Source: an uncultured bacterium (GTDB taxonomy: Bacteria > Bacillota > Clostridia > Oscillospirales > CAG-272). Taken from it: a stretch of DNA of 39,452 bases. Under the pieces are notes generated by a model. It had not been told where the DNA came from. It worked only from the letters and a program-made list of their open reading frames with translations, and did not search any database. The number at the start of each line of letters is the position of its first letter. Position 1 is the stretch's first letter. The stretch is from assembly GCA_949293405.1 (NCBI GenBank), contig CASFDI010000015.1, forward strand, positions 1 through 39,452, given 5' to 3'. A program made the translations under genes and the position numbers. Shown here one piece after another: positions 31,479 through 39,452 of the stretch.

Positions 31479-32870
31479 TCACAGCGTTTTTCCGGGCTTT
31501 ACAGTATGGATGGTGCGCGGATTGTATCCGCCGATGCGCAGTCTGGCGGCACCTGCCTCGCCTGACAGTCCGAATGTAATCCGATGCGGGCAGGTCGTCA
31601 GACGGATTTCAATGGTCGGGCGTCCGTCCGAGATGCCGGCGCTGGCGTATCCGGACAGCTCTTCTTTTTCATTGGCACACATCAGACCGATCAGTTTGGG
31701 TTTGAGTCCACGGGCATAAAAGGAAACCGGAACATATTTGCCGAACGGAGCGCGCAGCACATGGGTACGCGAGCCATCGGAGAAGACCAGCTCCAGGCCG
31801 TCCTCAAATGCCGTAAAACGGAACCAGGTAATGACACCCTGCGGATCGTCCGCACGCCAGCAGATGCCGTCACAGGGAGAGCGCTCCGGGATGCCGGAGA
31901 GCGGCAGATAAGGCGGAATTTCTTCCTGCGCGCCGTCGGCATCGCTCAGATGACTGAGAAGCATAAACAGAGAGTCCATCTCGTCCTGCATGGTACAGCC
32001 TCCGGTCATCTGTCCCTGTACCGCGATCACCATGCCGCGTTCCGGCAGGATCACCATCAATTGCCCGCAGGCGCCGTCGCCCCGGTATCCCTCTCTGGCG
32101 TTGCACCAGAACTGATATCCGTAACCGCTCTGCCAGTCGGGTGTCTCATTGGAGCTGTTGTCCGAATGGGGCAGATGAACCCGCCGGGTCCACTCCTCGG
32201 AAAGCAGGCGCCTGCCTGCGAAGAGACCGCCGTCCCGGTAGAGCATGCCCAGTTTGATGATATCGTCGCTGCTGACATGAATACCGGTTCCTCCTTCGCA
32301 CAGGCCACATGGCAGCCGGTTCCAGCCGATGCCGATCATATCCATTGCGCAAAAGAGATTGTGATTGAGAAAATCCAGCAGGTGCATGCCGCTTTTGCGT
32401 TCCACAATAGCCGAAAGAATGAGCGACGCCCCGGTATTGTAGGTGAAATGGGTGCCGGGGTCGTATGCAGGAGCAATCGAAAGGAAGGCAGAAACAGGAT
32501 CTTCAGTCATCGAAATTGCGGAATAAACACAGGCAGAATGACCGGTATTCATGGAAAGCAGATGATGTACGCGCAAGTGTCTGAAGCGATCGTCCATGTC
32601 GGGCGGACACTTCTCCGGGAAGATATCGATCAGCAACTCATCGGTTGAGAGCAGACCGCGGTCGCACAGAATTCCGATGGCGGTGGAAGTGAAACTCTTG
32701 CTGAGCGAGTAAACTTCACGCCGGTCGGAGCAGGAATAGGGGGCAGCGGCACAGCGGACAAGGGTCTGGTCGCCCTGTACGATCTGCAGGGTATGTATTT
32801 CGGGTGTGCGGCGGAAGAACTGTGCAACGGCACTCCGGTTTACTTCCGGGGCAATCATGCAGTCGGACAT
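31479..32870 (-). CDS. Serine hydrolase of the beta-lactamase class C family
   Basis: 463 aa; AAGGAG lies 6 nt before the ATG. Ser55 and Lys58 in VYSLSKSFTS form the SxxK motif, HLLSMNTGH and FTYNTGASLILSAIVE follow as in class C/esterase relatives, with GDGACGQLMVILPERGMV near the third motif. There is no signal peptide, so it is probably cytoplasmic and an esterase or peptidase, not an antibiotic-resistance enzyme. The C-terminal ~120 residues form an extra beta-rich domain. It lies 10 bp downstream of the malic enzyme gene in one operon. Confidence 0.85.
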   Translation of the reverse strand: MSDCMIAPEVNRSAVAQFFRRTPEIHTLQIVQGDQTLVRCAAAPYSCSDRREVYSLSKSFTSTAIGILCDRGLLSTDELLIDIFPEKCPPDMDDRFRHLRVHHLLSMNTGHSACVYSAISMTEDPVSAFLSIAPAYDPGTHFTYNTGASLILSAIVERKSGMHLLDFLNHNLFCAMDMIGIGWNRLPCGLCEGGTGIHVSSDDIIKLGMLYRDGGLFAGRRLLSEEWTRRVHLPHSDNSSNETPDWQSGYGYQFWCNAREGYRGDGACGQLMVILPERGMVIAVQGQMTGGCTMQDEMDSLFMLLSHLSDADGAQEEIPPYLPLSGIPERSPCDGICWRADDPQGVITWFRFTAFEDGLELVFSDGSRTHVLRAPFGKYVPVSFYARGLKPKLIGLMCANEKEELSGYASAGISDGRPTIEIRLTTCPHRITFGLSGEAGAARLRIGGYNPRTIHTVKPGKTL

Positions 32871-32880
32871 ATTCTTCTCC

Positions 32881-34053
32881 TTACAGGCGTGCGACGCCCG
32901 TCTCGTGTGCAGCGCGCACCACTGCCTCGGCCACCGCTTTTGCTACTGCGGGATCGAGGGCATCCGGAATCACACGGTCTGCCCGCAATTCCGCGTCCGG
33001 AATCAGGGAGGCAATGGCGTAGGAAGATGCGACCTTCATCTCTTCATTGATCTCGCGGGCACGGCAGTCCAGCGCTCCGCGGAAAATGCCCGGAAATGCC
33101 AGCACATTGTTGATCTGATTCTGAAAATCGCTCCGTCCGGTCCCCACCACAGCGGCTCCTGCCGCCAGCGCACGGTCGGGCATAATTTCCGGGACCGGGT
33201 TTGCCATCGGGAACACAATGGCGCCCTTCGCCATGGAAGCCACCATTTCCTCAGAAACCACGCCCGGGGCAGATACCCCGATGAAGACATCCGCGCCGCG
33301 CATGGCGTCAGCCAGTGTGCCGTGCAGATCGCCCGGATTGGTGCAGGCAGCCATTTCCTCCTGCGCGGGATTCAGCCAGGGCTCGCCCCGTGCGACAATG
33401 CCATTGCGGTCAACCAGAATCAGATCCTTAAGACCAAAGTGCAGAAGATGGCGTCCGATGGCAATCCCCGCACTTCCGGCGCCGTTGATCACACAGCGAA
33501 TGCTTCCGAATTCTTTACCGACCACCTTGAGACTGTTGATCAGAGCGGCTGCCACCACAATGGCGGTGCCATGCTGGTCATCGTGGAAGACCGGAATGTC
33601 GCAGATCTCCTTGAGTTTGCGTTCAATTTCGAAACAGCGCGGTGCACTGATATCCTCGAGATTGATGCCGCCGAAGGAGCCACTGATCAGATAGATTGTG
33701 CGGACGATCTCGTCCACATCTTTTGAACGGATACAGAGGGGAAAGGCATCCACACCGGCAAACGCCTTGAACAGCGCGCATTTTCCCTCCATCACCGGCA
33801 TACCTGCTTCGGGGCCGATGTCCCCAAGGCCCAGCACAGCAGTGCCGTCCGTGATCACCGCAACCAGATTGGAGCGGCGTGTCAGCTCATAGGATTTATC
33901 CGGATGTGCCTGAATTTCAAGACAGGGCTGAGCCACCCCCGGGGTGTATGCAAGGGAAAGATCCTTGCGGTCTTCAATTTTGCAGCGGGTGACTACTTCA
34001 ATTTTACCGTTCCACTCGTAGTGCTTGCGGAGCGATTCCGCGCGGATATCCAT
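32881..34053 (-). CDS. NAD(P)-dependent malic enzyme
   Basis: 390 aa, the short bacterial form. The ATG at 34053 ([14 protein letters not shown]) follows AAGGA; a GTG at 34074 would overlap that site. Key segments: [11 protein letters not shown] (catalytic Tyr), [20 protein letters not shown] (catalytic Lys and metal region), [15 protein letters not shown] (metal-binding Asp), and the nucleotide fold [12 protein letters not shown]. It converts malate to pyruvate and CO2 with NAD(P)H formation. No C-terminal phosphotransacetylase domain is present. Its promoter is divergent from that of cca. Confidence 0.95.
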   Translation of the reverse strand: MDIRAESLRKHYEWNGKIEVVTRCKIEDRKDLSLAYTPGVAQPCLEIQAHPDKSYELTRRSNLVAVITDGTAVLGLGDIGPEAGMPVMEGKCALFKAFAGVDAFPLCIRSKDVDEIVRTIYLISGSFGGINLEDISAPRCFEIERKLKEICDIPVFHDDQHGTAIVVAAALINSLKVVGKEFGSIRCVINGAGSAGIAIGRHLLHFGLKDLILVDRNGIVARGEPWLNPAQEEMAACTNPGDLHGTLADAMRGADVFIGVSAPGVVSEEMVASMAKGAIVFPMANPVPEIMPDRALAAGAAVVGTGRSDFQNQINNVLAFPGIFRGALDCRAREINEEMKVASSYAIASLIPDAELRADRVIPDALDPAVAKAVAEAVVRAAHETGVARL

Positions 34054-34091
34054 GTCTTTTTTCCTTCTTTCCACATATAATTTTCTGCTTC

Positions 34092-34120
34092 ATTTTAGCA
34101 CAATTCTGCCGGTATTGCAA
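34092..34120 (-). promoter_or_regulatory. Promoter of the malic enzyme operon
   Basis: On the minus strand TTGCAA (34120-34115) and TAAAAT (34097-34092), 17-bp spacer. Confidence 0.7.
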
Positions 34121-34147
34121 CGATTTTATGAAAAAAAGCAAATGCGG

Positions 34148-34176
34148 TTGCGAGGGGGAGAAAAGTATGCTATAAT
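34148..34176 (+). promoter_or_regulatory. Promoter of cca
   Basis: TTGCGA (34148-34153) and TATAAT (34171-34176), 17-bp spacer. Transcription should begin near 34183, which rules out the ATG at 34182 as the cca start. Confidence 0.75.
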
Positions 34177-34211
34177 GGGGAATGAACGAGAGAAAACAGG
34201 AGGACGGCAGA

Positions 34212-35411
34212 ATGCAGCAGATCCTATTGCCGCAGGGGGTGTGCCGGCTGATGCAGCGGTTCCGCGATGCGGGATATACGGTACACGCGGTGGGCGGCTG
34301 TGTGCGCGATGCGCTGCGAGGCGTGCCGGTACACGACTACGATCTGACAACCTCAGCACTGCCGCAGCAGGTCTCCCGGCTCTTTTCCGACTGCCGCCTC
34401 ATTGAAACGGGAATACGACACGGCACCGTGACGGTCATCTGGGAACAGGTCCCATACGAAATCACGACGCACCGCCTCGACGGCGATTATCCGGATGGCA
34501 GACATCCCCGGCAGGTGACCTTTACTGCGTCACTCCGTGAGGATCTCGCAAGGCGGGATTTCACTGCGAATGCCATTGCATATGCGCCCTGGGACGGTCT
34601 GATTGACCCGTTCGGCGGGGTTGCGGACATCCGTTGCGGTATCCTGCGCGCGGTGGGAACGCCCGAAGTCCGTTTCCGTGAGGACGCACTGCGTATTTTG
34701 CGCGGCGTCCGGTTTGTTGCAAGATTCGGCTGGCGTGCAGATGCCGCAACCGACCGTGCACTGATCGGGTGCGCGCCGTTGCTGCAGAATATTTCCCGGG
34801 AACGCATCCGTGAAGAACTGTGCGGTTTTTTTAAGGCAGATGAGGTGTTTGCGTGTCTGATCCGTTACCGCGCCGTCTTTGAGGCGGCCCTGCCGCAATT
34901 GGAGGCGCTTACCCGATCCGCCTATCATGAGAGTGCCGGACACGCCCGTCAGGTGTCTGCCGAACACCCCTGGATTCGGCTGCTGGCATTGTTGTTGCCG
35001 CTCGGGGAGGCGGCAGATGCAGCGATTGCATCGCTGAAACCCGATGGCAGAACGGCGGCAGATCTTTGCTTGTTGCGTGATGCAATCATGCAGGGACAGC
35101 CTGAAAGTAACCGCGATGCGGCCGCCCTCTATATCCGGCTCGGTCCCGGGCGCGTCCGGTTGCTCTCCGCTCTTCTGCATGCCTGCGGCGGTGAATGGAG
35201 ACGGGTCGAAAAAGTCTGGGATGAGATCGGGCGGCAGCAACGCCCCTATACGCTTTCCATGCTGGCCCTTGACGGTGATGACCTGAAAAAGTACGGTCTG
35301 TCAGGGGCAGCCATCGGGCATACGCTGCAGCGGCTGCTGACAGGCGCGTGCCTCGGCATTTATGAAAATACAAAAGAATCCTTACTTGCTCATCTGGAGG
35401 AATGTACATGA
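34212..35411 (+). CDS. cca: CCA-adding tRNA nucleotidyltransferase
   Basis: 399 aa from the ATG at 34212, which has AGGAGG about 8 nt upstream. Signatures: VGGCVRDALRGVPVHDYDLT (nucleotidyltransferase loop with the DYD metal site), RRDFTANAIAY, IDPFGG, and FREDALRILRGVRFVARFGW. It adds or repairs the CCA end of tRNA. Class II form; the HD phosphohydrolase domain of some relatives is not obvious. Its stop overlaps the start of the FAD oxidoreductase gene. Confidence 0.95.
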   Translation: MQQILLPQGVCRLMQRFRDAGYTVHAVGGCVRDALRGVPVHDYDLTTSALPQQVSRLFSDCRLIETGIRHGTVTVIWEQVPYEITTHRLDGDYPDGRHPRQVTFTASLREDLARRDFTANAIAYAPWDGLIDPFGGVADIRCGILRAVGTPEVRFREDALRILRGVRFVARFGWRADAATDRALIGCAPLLQNISRERIREELCGFFKADEVFACLIRYRAVFEAALPQLEALTRSAYHESAGHARQVSAEHPWIRLLALLLPLGEAADAAIASLKPDGRTAADLCLLRDAIMQGQPESNRDAAALYIRLGPGRVRLLSALLHACGGEWRRVEKVWDEIGRQQRPYTLSMLALDGDDLKKYGLSGAAIGHTLQRLLTGACLGIYENTKESLLAHLEECT

Positions 35412-37117
35412 ATACGGTTTTTGAGACGGTGCGTCATGATGTGGATCTGTGTGTGGTGGGAGGCGGCATGGCGGGTACAATCGCCGCCATTGCAGCGGCA
35501 CGCCACGGCATCCGGGTTGCGCTGATGCAGGACCGGCCGATGCTGGGCGGAAATGCCTCATCCGAAATCCGCATGTGGATCGGGGGTGCACACGGGCGGG
35601 ACAACAGGGAAGGCGGCATTCTCGAAGAGATCGAACTTGAGAATTTTTACCGCAATCCGGGGCATAAATTTTCGATCTGGGACACTGTGGTTTATGAAAA
35701 GGCAATGCTGGAACCCGGTATTACCCTGCTCATGAACTGCTCCTGTCTTGACGCGGATATGCGTGACGGACAGGTGGAGTGGGTACTCGGCTGGCAGACC
35801 ACCACTCAGACTTATCACAAGGTTTACGCGCGTATTTTCGCGGACTGTTCGGGTGATTCGGTGCTGGCGCCCCTGACTGGCGCGGAATACCGGTACGGCA
35901 GAGAGGCGCGCGCCGCTTATGACGAACCGATTGCACCGATCGAAGAGGACCGGAAGACCATGGGCATGTCCATTCTCTTCCAGACGCGTGAGACCGACAG
36001 CCCAAAGCCCTTTATCAAACCCGACTGGGCTTATACATACGACGATGCGGATATTCCGCACCGGCCGCAGGTCGTGGACGGCAAACACAATTTCTGGTGG
36101 ATGGAGGTGGGCGGGGAAGCCGACTGCATCCGCGATACGGAAGAGTTGCGGGACGAACTGCTCAAGATTGCCTATGGCGTGTGGGATCACATGAAGAACC
36201 GCGGTGACCACGGGGTGGAAAACCATGAACTGGACTGGATCGGTATGCTCCCCGGCAAGCGCGAATCCCGCCGGTATGTGGGGGACTATGTGGTGTGTCA
36301 GTCGGATGTCGAAGCGGCAGGCAAACATTTTCCCGATATTGTCGCGTACGGCGGCTGGTCGATGGACGACCATTTTCCGGCGGGAATCCATCACCTGGAC
36401 AGTCACCCCACCATCTACCATCCGGCGCCCTCTCCATGGGGCATTCCTTACCGCGCGCTGTATTCGCGCAATATTCCCAATCTGATGTTTGCCGGGCGCA
36501 ACATCAGTACAACGCACACCGCCATGAGCTCTTCGCGTGTCATGGCAACCTGCGCCCTGGTCGGTCAGGCTGTGGGAACGGCAGCGGCATGCGCGGTTGC
36601 AGAGGACTGCCTGCCGGACCAGATTGACATCCGTGCCCTGCAGGTGATGCTGATGGAAGACGATTGCTGGCTGCCGTATACCGAGCCGCGCCCGCTGCCG
36701 GCTCTGACTCGTGAGGCAGAAGTGTCCCACCCGGTGGTGCGCGACGGGGTGGAACGCGGCGATGATCATCTCTTGAAGGTCAAGAGCGGTGAAACGGTTT
36801 CCTATACATTCGCAAAGGAACAGTTTGTACACGGCGTGCGGCTTGTATTTGATTCGGATTTCAACCGCAACTATCATAATATGCCCTGTTGTTTTCTGTA
36901 TGGGGAGGAGCGGTTCGTGTTCCCGGCTACCATGGTGACCGACTTCACGGTGACGGTGGTCGCACAGGACGGCAGCAGAAGTGAAATCCCGGTCACCAAG
37001 AACCGGCGCAGACTGGTCCGGCTGGAAATCAACAAACCCGCCGTCCGGGTGGAACTCTCTATGCAGAAGGCGTTCGGTACCGACGAAATGCGGCTCTTTT
37101 CCTTCGAGGTCAACTGA
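35408..37117 (+). CDS. FAD-dependent oxidoreductase with C-terminal beta domain
   Basis: 569 aa. The ATG at 35408 overlaps the cca stop (ATGA) and has GGAGG 7 nt upstream; an in-frame ATG at 35402 is too close to that site. VDLCVVGGGMAGTIAAIAAA is the FAD-binding Rossmann motif, followed by MLGGNASSEIRMWI, ARIFADCSGDSVLA and LMFAGRNISTTHTAMSSSR, as in the FAD_oxidored family. Residues about 430-569 form a separate beta-rich module (GETVSYTFAKEQFVHGVRLV). Relatives often sit in carbohydrate or xenobiotic degradation loci. Substrate unknown; translational coupling with cca is probably incidental. Confidence 0.85.
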   Translation: MNTVFETVRHDVDLCVVGGGMAGTIAAIAAARHGIRVALMQDRPMLGGNASSEIRMWIGGAHGRDNREGGILEEIELENFYRNPGHKFSIWDTVVYEKAMLEPGITLLMNCSCLDADMRDGQVEWVLGWQTTTQTYHKVYARIFADCSGDSVLAPLTGAEYRYGREARAAYDEPIAPIEEDRKTMGMSILFQTRETDSPKPFIKPDWAYTYDDADIPHRPQVVDGKHNFWWMEVGGEADCIRDTEELRDELLKIAYGVWDHMKNRGDHGVENHELDWIGMLPGKRESRRYVGDYVVCQSDVEAAGKHFPDIVAYGGWSMDDHFPAGIHHLDSHPTIYHPAPSPWGIPYRALYSRNIPNLMFAGRNISTTHTAMSSSRVMATCALVGQAVGTAAACAVAEDCLPDQIDIRALQVMLMEDDCWLPYTEPRPLPALTREAEVSHPVVRDGVERGDDHLLKVKSGETVSYTFAKEQFVHGVRLVFDSDFNRNYHNMPCCFLYGEERFVFPATMVTDFTVTVVAQDGSRSEIPVTKNRRRLVRLEINKPAVRVELSMQKAFGTDEMRLFSFEVN

Positions 37118-37181
37118 GTCGACTGACGTCCTTCCTTCGTCCTGAAGCGACGATATCCGCCTTAAAATTCACAAAAAAACG

Positions 37182-37210
37182 TTGCGTTTCAGAGAAACCG
37201 GTGTTATAAT
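37182..37210 (+). promoter_or_regulatory. Promoter of the two-TM hypothetical gene
   Basis: TTGCGT (37182-37187) and TATAAT (37205-37210), 17-bp spacer, 48 nt before the start codon region. Confidence 0.75.
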
Positions 37211-37264
37211 AATAGTGAAGTTCAGCCAGCGTATCATTTTCAGTCCGGAGGGAGTGTTTTTCCG

Positions 37265-37933
37265 ATGATTGATGTCCGCGGTAACAGTAAGTTTTTCAAG
37301 CCGCGCCGCTTGCTTTCTTATATCGGCGGTGTGATTGCGCTGTCCGCTTTTCCGGCATACTTTATTACCGTGTCCTTTCTGCCGGTTGTTATTCTCGTAG
37401 CGGTAGGTGCCATATGCATTGTAGTCAACCGTGAGATGAACGAACTGGAAGATGACTTTTTGCGCAGTCTTGAGCGCTTGCGTACCGATTTTGCAAATGC
37501 GTTTTCCGAGGCGCATTATGATGTCAAGCATCCCGAACGCCGTATGCTGATTAAGGTTCTGCCTTCTTTTATCCGTAAGGATGAGCACACGCTGACCCGT
37601 CGGCTGGCGAAAGGATCACTGATCACTTCCCAATATCGCCTTTGCGCTATCGGACTTTTACCCGATTGTCTGCTGATCCGTGAGGCAGAGTTTGACCTGC
37701 TTTCAGAGGAGGAACCCGAACCGCGGGAGCGCTCCTATCCCTATACTGCATGCGGTTGCGCGGTATGCATCGAACCCACAGGAGATACACCGGCCAGGCT
37801 GGTTCTGACCGACAGTAACGGGGAGCAGTTATTTGAGTCTACCGTTCCGTTTGACAATGATACCGATATCCTGGTAGACAATCTCAATCATCGTATTGAG
37901 CGCGCCCGTTCGCGGTCGCAGACCGTATCCTGA
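37265..37933 (+). CDS. Two-TM membrane protein of unknown function
   Basis: 222 aa; AGGGAG lies upstream of the ATG. A hydrophobic hairpin at about 17-55 (LLSYIGGVIALSAFPAYFI, then VVILVAVGAICIVV) is followed by a coiled-coil-like segment (REMNELEDDFLRSLERLRTD) and a cytosolic domain of mixed strands. No family recognised. It is probably co-transcribed with the YegP-like gene 57 bp downstream. Confidence 0.8.
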   Translation: MIDVRGNSKFFKPRRLLSYIGGVIALSAFPAYFITVSFLPVVILVAVGAICIVVNREMNELEDDFLRSLERLRTDFANAFSEAHYDVKHPERRMLIKVLPSFIRKDEHTLTRRLAKGSLITSQYRLCAIGLLPDCLLIREAEFDLLSEEEPEPRERSYPYTACGCAVCIEPTGDTPARLVLTDSNGEQLFESTVPFDNDTDILVDNLNHRIERARSRSQTVS

Positions 37934-37990
37934 AAACGGACGGATTTTCAGACGGGCTTATTCTGAGATATTATTTTTGTGAGGTAAAAA

Positions 37991-38689
37991 ATGGGCAGAA
38001 TTATTATTAACAAGCGGGACAACGGTGGATACATGTTCCACATCTACGCTAAGAACAAAATCATGGTTGCGAACTCGCAGGTCTATACGGCGCTTGATTC
38101 CTGCAAGAACAGTGTGCGCAGCGTCATGACCAATACGCCCTCCATCCCCGTACTGGATATGACCTTGCGTGAGCCGCCGGAGGTGAAGGGATCCCGGTTT
38201 GAGATTTATCTGGACCGTGCCAACCGCTACCGGTTCCGTTTCCGTTCTTCCAACGGGCGGATTGTGATTGTCTCTCATATCGGGTATTCCACTAAGGATA
38301 CCTGCAAGAAGAGTATCGAGAGTGTACGCGTCAATGCATATGATGCGGAAGTGTTCTTTGAGACCGCAGAGGGAGAACTGAAGCCGGTCCGCCTGCCGGT
38401 TGATACCGCAGGGCGGGTTGATCAGATCCCGGAGCCTACGGACAGCGAGGTGCTGTGCGAGGCAGAAGAAGAGGAATTCACCCCTTACGAGGAGCAGGAA
38501 GCGGAACAGGAACTGGCATCCCAGCCCTTGCCGCAGGATAAAGCTGCCGCAACGCCCAAAGCAGAAAAAGCCCAGCCGACGGGTACCTGCGCCGGCTGTT
38601 CTGCCTGCACGGAAACAGCATCTGCTCCGCAGCCTGAGGAGAAAAAGAAAAAGCGCGGTTTCTTCGCGCGGCTGTTCGGCAGAAAATAA
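37991..38689 (+). CDS. Protein with two YegP-like (DUF1508) repeats
   Basis: 232 aa; GTGAGG precedes the ATG. Repeat 1 (about 10-60) reads GYMFHIYAKNKIMVANSQVY then CKNSVRSV. Repeat 2 (about 68-115) reads RFEIYLDRANRYRFRFRSSN then CKKSIESVRVNA. Both match the DUF1508/YegP pattern, and repeat 2 ends in the normal way. The region 145-205 is acidic and low in complexity, with CAGCSACTE, and the tail (KKKKRGFFARLFGRK) is very basic and amphipathic, perhaps membrane-binding. Function unknown. Confidence 0.88.
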   Translation: MGRIIINKRDNGGYMFHIYAKNKIMVANSQVYTALDSCKNSVRSVMTNTPSIPVLDMTLREPPEVKGSRFEIYLDRANRYRFRFRSSNGRIVIVSHIGYSTKDTCKKSIESVRVNAYDAEVFFETAEGELKPVRLPVDTAGRVDQIPEPTDSEVLCEAEEEEFTPYEEQEAEQELASQPLPQDKAAATPKAEKAQPTGTCAGCSACTETASAPQPEEKKKKRGFFARLFGRK

Positions 38690-38757
38690 GAGTAACAGCA
38701 TATCCGCAAATGTCCCGGCACCTTTGATTTTGCCGGGCGAAATCCATACAGAATCAC

Positions 38758-38802
38758 CGGTGGTCTGCATATACGACAGTATATGCGGACCGCCGTTTTT
38801 TT
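38758..38802 (+). terminator. Terminator after the YegP-like gene
   Basis: CGG-TGGTC-GCATATAC arm (38758-38774), GACA loop, complementary arm to 38795 with a couple of wobble/mismatch positions, then seven T. Confidence 0.88.
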
Positions 38803-39248
38803 GTTTATCGGCTCTGTACGGTCCACCTTGGCCAGGTTGATGTCATCTGTTGCTTCGTGCGGCTGCAGCCGTATACGGTGTCGGATCCTTTCTGCATGAA
38901 GGTTGCAACGCCCTGTTCTTTTTACAAACCCGGAATAAATTACGGAAAAAAGTAACCGCATCTCCCGAAATTCCGATCTGATAGATGAAAGCCTTCCACG
39001 AAAAGGAAGGATCGTGATCAACTGACTGTGGTAAGCGCTTACACAGTGGCTACCGGAGCTCTTCGTCTTGCCATTCTTTCACCGGACGAAAAAAAAGGTC
39101 CCGCTGGATGGGTGTCCCGCTTAATGTACAGAATTGCAACACCTTTTTAAAGGCATAAATCGAAGATATATTTTAAGGCAGATTTCTTATTAATGGATTA
39201 TACTACGCGGAAACGGTAAACATTCTGAACGATTGCGAGGTAATTGGG
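38803..39248. other. Regulatory interval before a lipoprotein gene
   Basis: About 450 bp without a gene. It contains the cre-like palindrome at 39030-39043 and an AT-rich stretch (39140-39215) with TATACT but no convincing -35 box. The long leader before the lipoprotein start is unexplained. Confidence 0.5.
39030..39043. promoter_or_regulatory. Catabolite-repression (cre)-like or LacI-type operator
   Basis: GGTAAGCGCTTACA lies in the near-perfect palindrome TGTGGTAAGCGCTTACACA (39027-39045). Read on the minus strand, TGTAAGCGCTTACC fits the CcpA cre consensus TGWAARCGYTWNCW at 13 of 14 positions. It lies about 205 bp before the lipoprotein gene, so carbon-source control of that gene is plausible. 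Confidence 0.65.
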
Positions 39249-39452
39249 ATGAAGAGAAAATCAGTTCTGTCGGCTCTGCTCTGCCTGCTGACCGCAACAC
39301 TCTTTCTGCTCGGCGGATGTACAGGCGGTTCGGTTCATTTCCGAATTCTTTCCGGAGATGAACTTTCCATACAATCGGTCGGCCGGCATGTGGGTGATCC
39401 GCTCAGATCGCTGACAATAGCAGGGGTCACCTATACGCTTCACTACAGCGGG
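39249..39452 (+). CDS. Partial lipoprotein (3' end outside window)
   Basis: The frame opens at the ATG at 39249 with GCGAGG upstream and is still open at the window's end (68 codons). The first 24 residues are a lipoprotein signal: KRK, a hydrophobic run (LSALLCLLTATLFLL) and lipobox LLGGC with Cys24. Mature sequence begins CTGGSVHFRILSGDELS. Too little remains to name a family. The cre-like operator upstream would fit a sugar-binding or surface protein, but that is inference. Confidence 0.8.
   Translation, partial: MKRKSVLSALLCLLTATLFLLGGCTGGSVHFRILSGDELSIQSVGRHVGDPLRSLTIAGVTYTLHYSG

Noticed and set aside
31584-33726. Long plus-strand frames opposite the serine hydrolase and malic enzyme
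   Set aside because: Antisense shadows; the minus-strand genes carry full catalytic motifs.
35558-36877. A 439-codon frame antisense to the FAD oxidoreductase
   Set aside because: Typical shadow frame of a GC-rich gene; the sense strand has clear FAD-binding motifs, coupling and a start site.

Overview
The window looks like a chromosomal segment from a clostridial member of the Bacillota (Firmicutes). The support is strong purine-rich Shine-Dalgarno sites, consensus housekeeping promoters (TTGACA/TATAAT type, 17-bp spacers), a spoVG homologue, a catabolite-repression-like palindrome and a partner-switching regulatory module. Most of the window is fairly GC-rich. The first ~2 kb is clearly AT-rich and reads like imported DNA. 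Genus cannot be told from the sequence.

Layout. (1) 1-5.0 kb, accessory: a partial AbiU2-like HEPN gene on the left edge, a HEAT-repeat-like protein, a PH-like membrane protein, then a 1.5-kb graveyard holding a duplicated gene fragment, an 11-bp tandem repeat and several terminators. (2) 5.0-7.9 kb: a response regulator and a 7TM-type histidine kinase, minus strand. (3) 9.06-25.3 kb, the centrepiece: a co-directional block that I read as a RiPP (ribosomally made, modified peptide) locus with built-in signalling. In order it encodes a STAS anti-sigma antagonist, a formyltransferase/DUF2156 fusion, a MATE transporter fused to a degenerate HATPase domain, a SpoIIE-type phosphatase, an RsbW-like HATPase, a very short HlyD-like adaptor, a C39-peptidase ABC exporter, a second NHLM-type ABC exporter, seven paralogous Nif11-type precursors, a radical SAM/SPASM enzyme, a 68-aa leader-like peptide and an ECF-like sigma factor. 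(4) 26-39.4 kb, mostly housekeeping: tandem Nudix protein, 1-phosphofructokinase, small membrane protein, SpoVG, MurC, a broken Nudix gene, serine hydrolase, malic enzyme, CCA-adding enzyme, FAD oxidoreductase, two conserved hypotheticals and a partial lipoprotein.

How the RiPP locus may work. Each precursor has a ~60-aa Nif11-like leader ending in Gly-Gly, followed by a core with a nearly invariant start (GCHKKDGRL), a CxxCG...CxxCK pair resembling a zinc ribbon, a hypervariable (often His-rich) loop between the two pairs, and a conserved C-terminus (GLWLCN[HN]P). The radical SAM/SPASM enzyme is the only obvious modifying enzyme. The C39 domain should cut after Gly-Gly, and the two ABC proteins plus the mini-adaptor should export the products. 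Terminators after precursors 2 and 7 suggest separate transcript dosage. The STAS/phosphatase/HATPase set and the terminal sigma factor suggest signal-controlled expression. At least one further precursor has decayed in place between precursors 3 and 4.

Functions are inferred from motifs read by eye; no searches were run.
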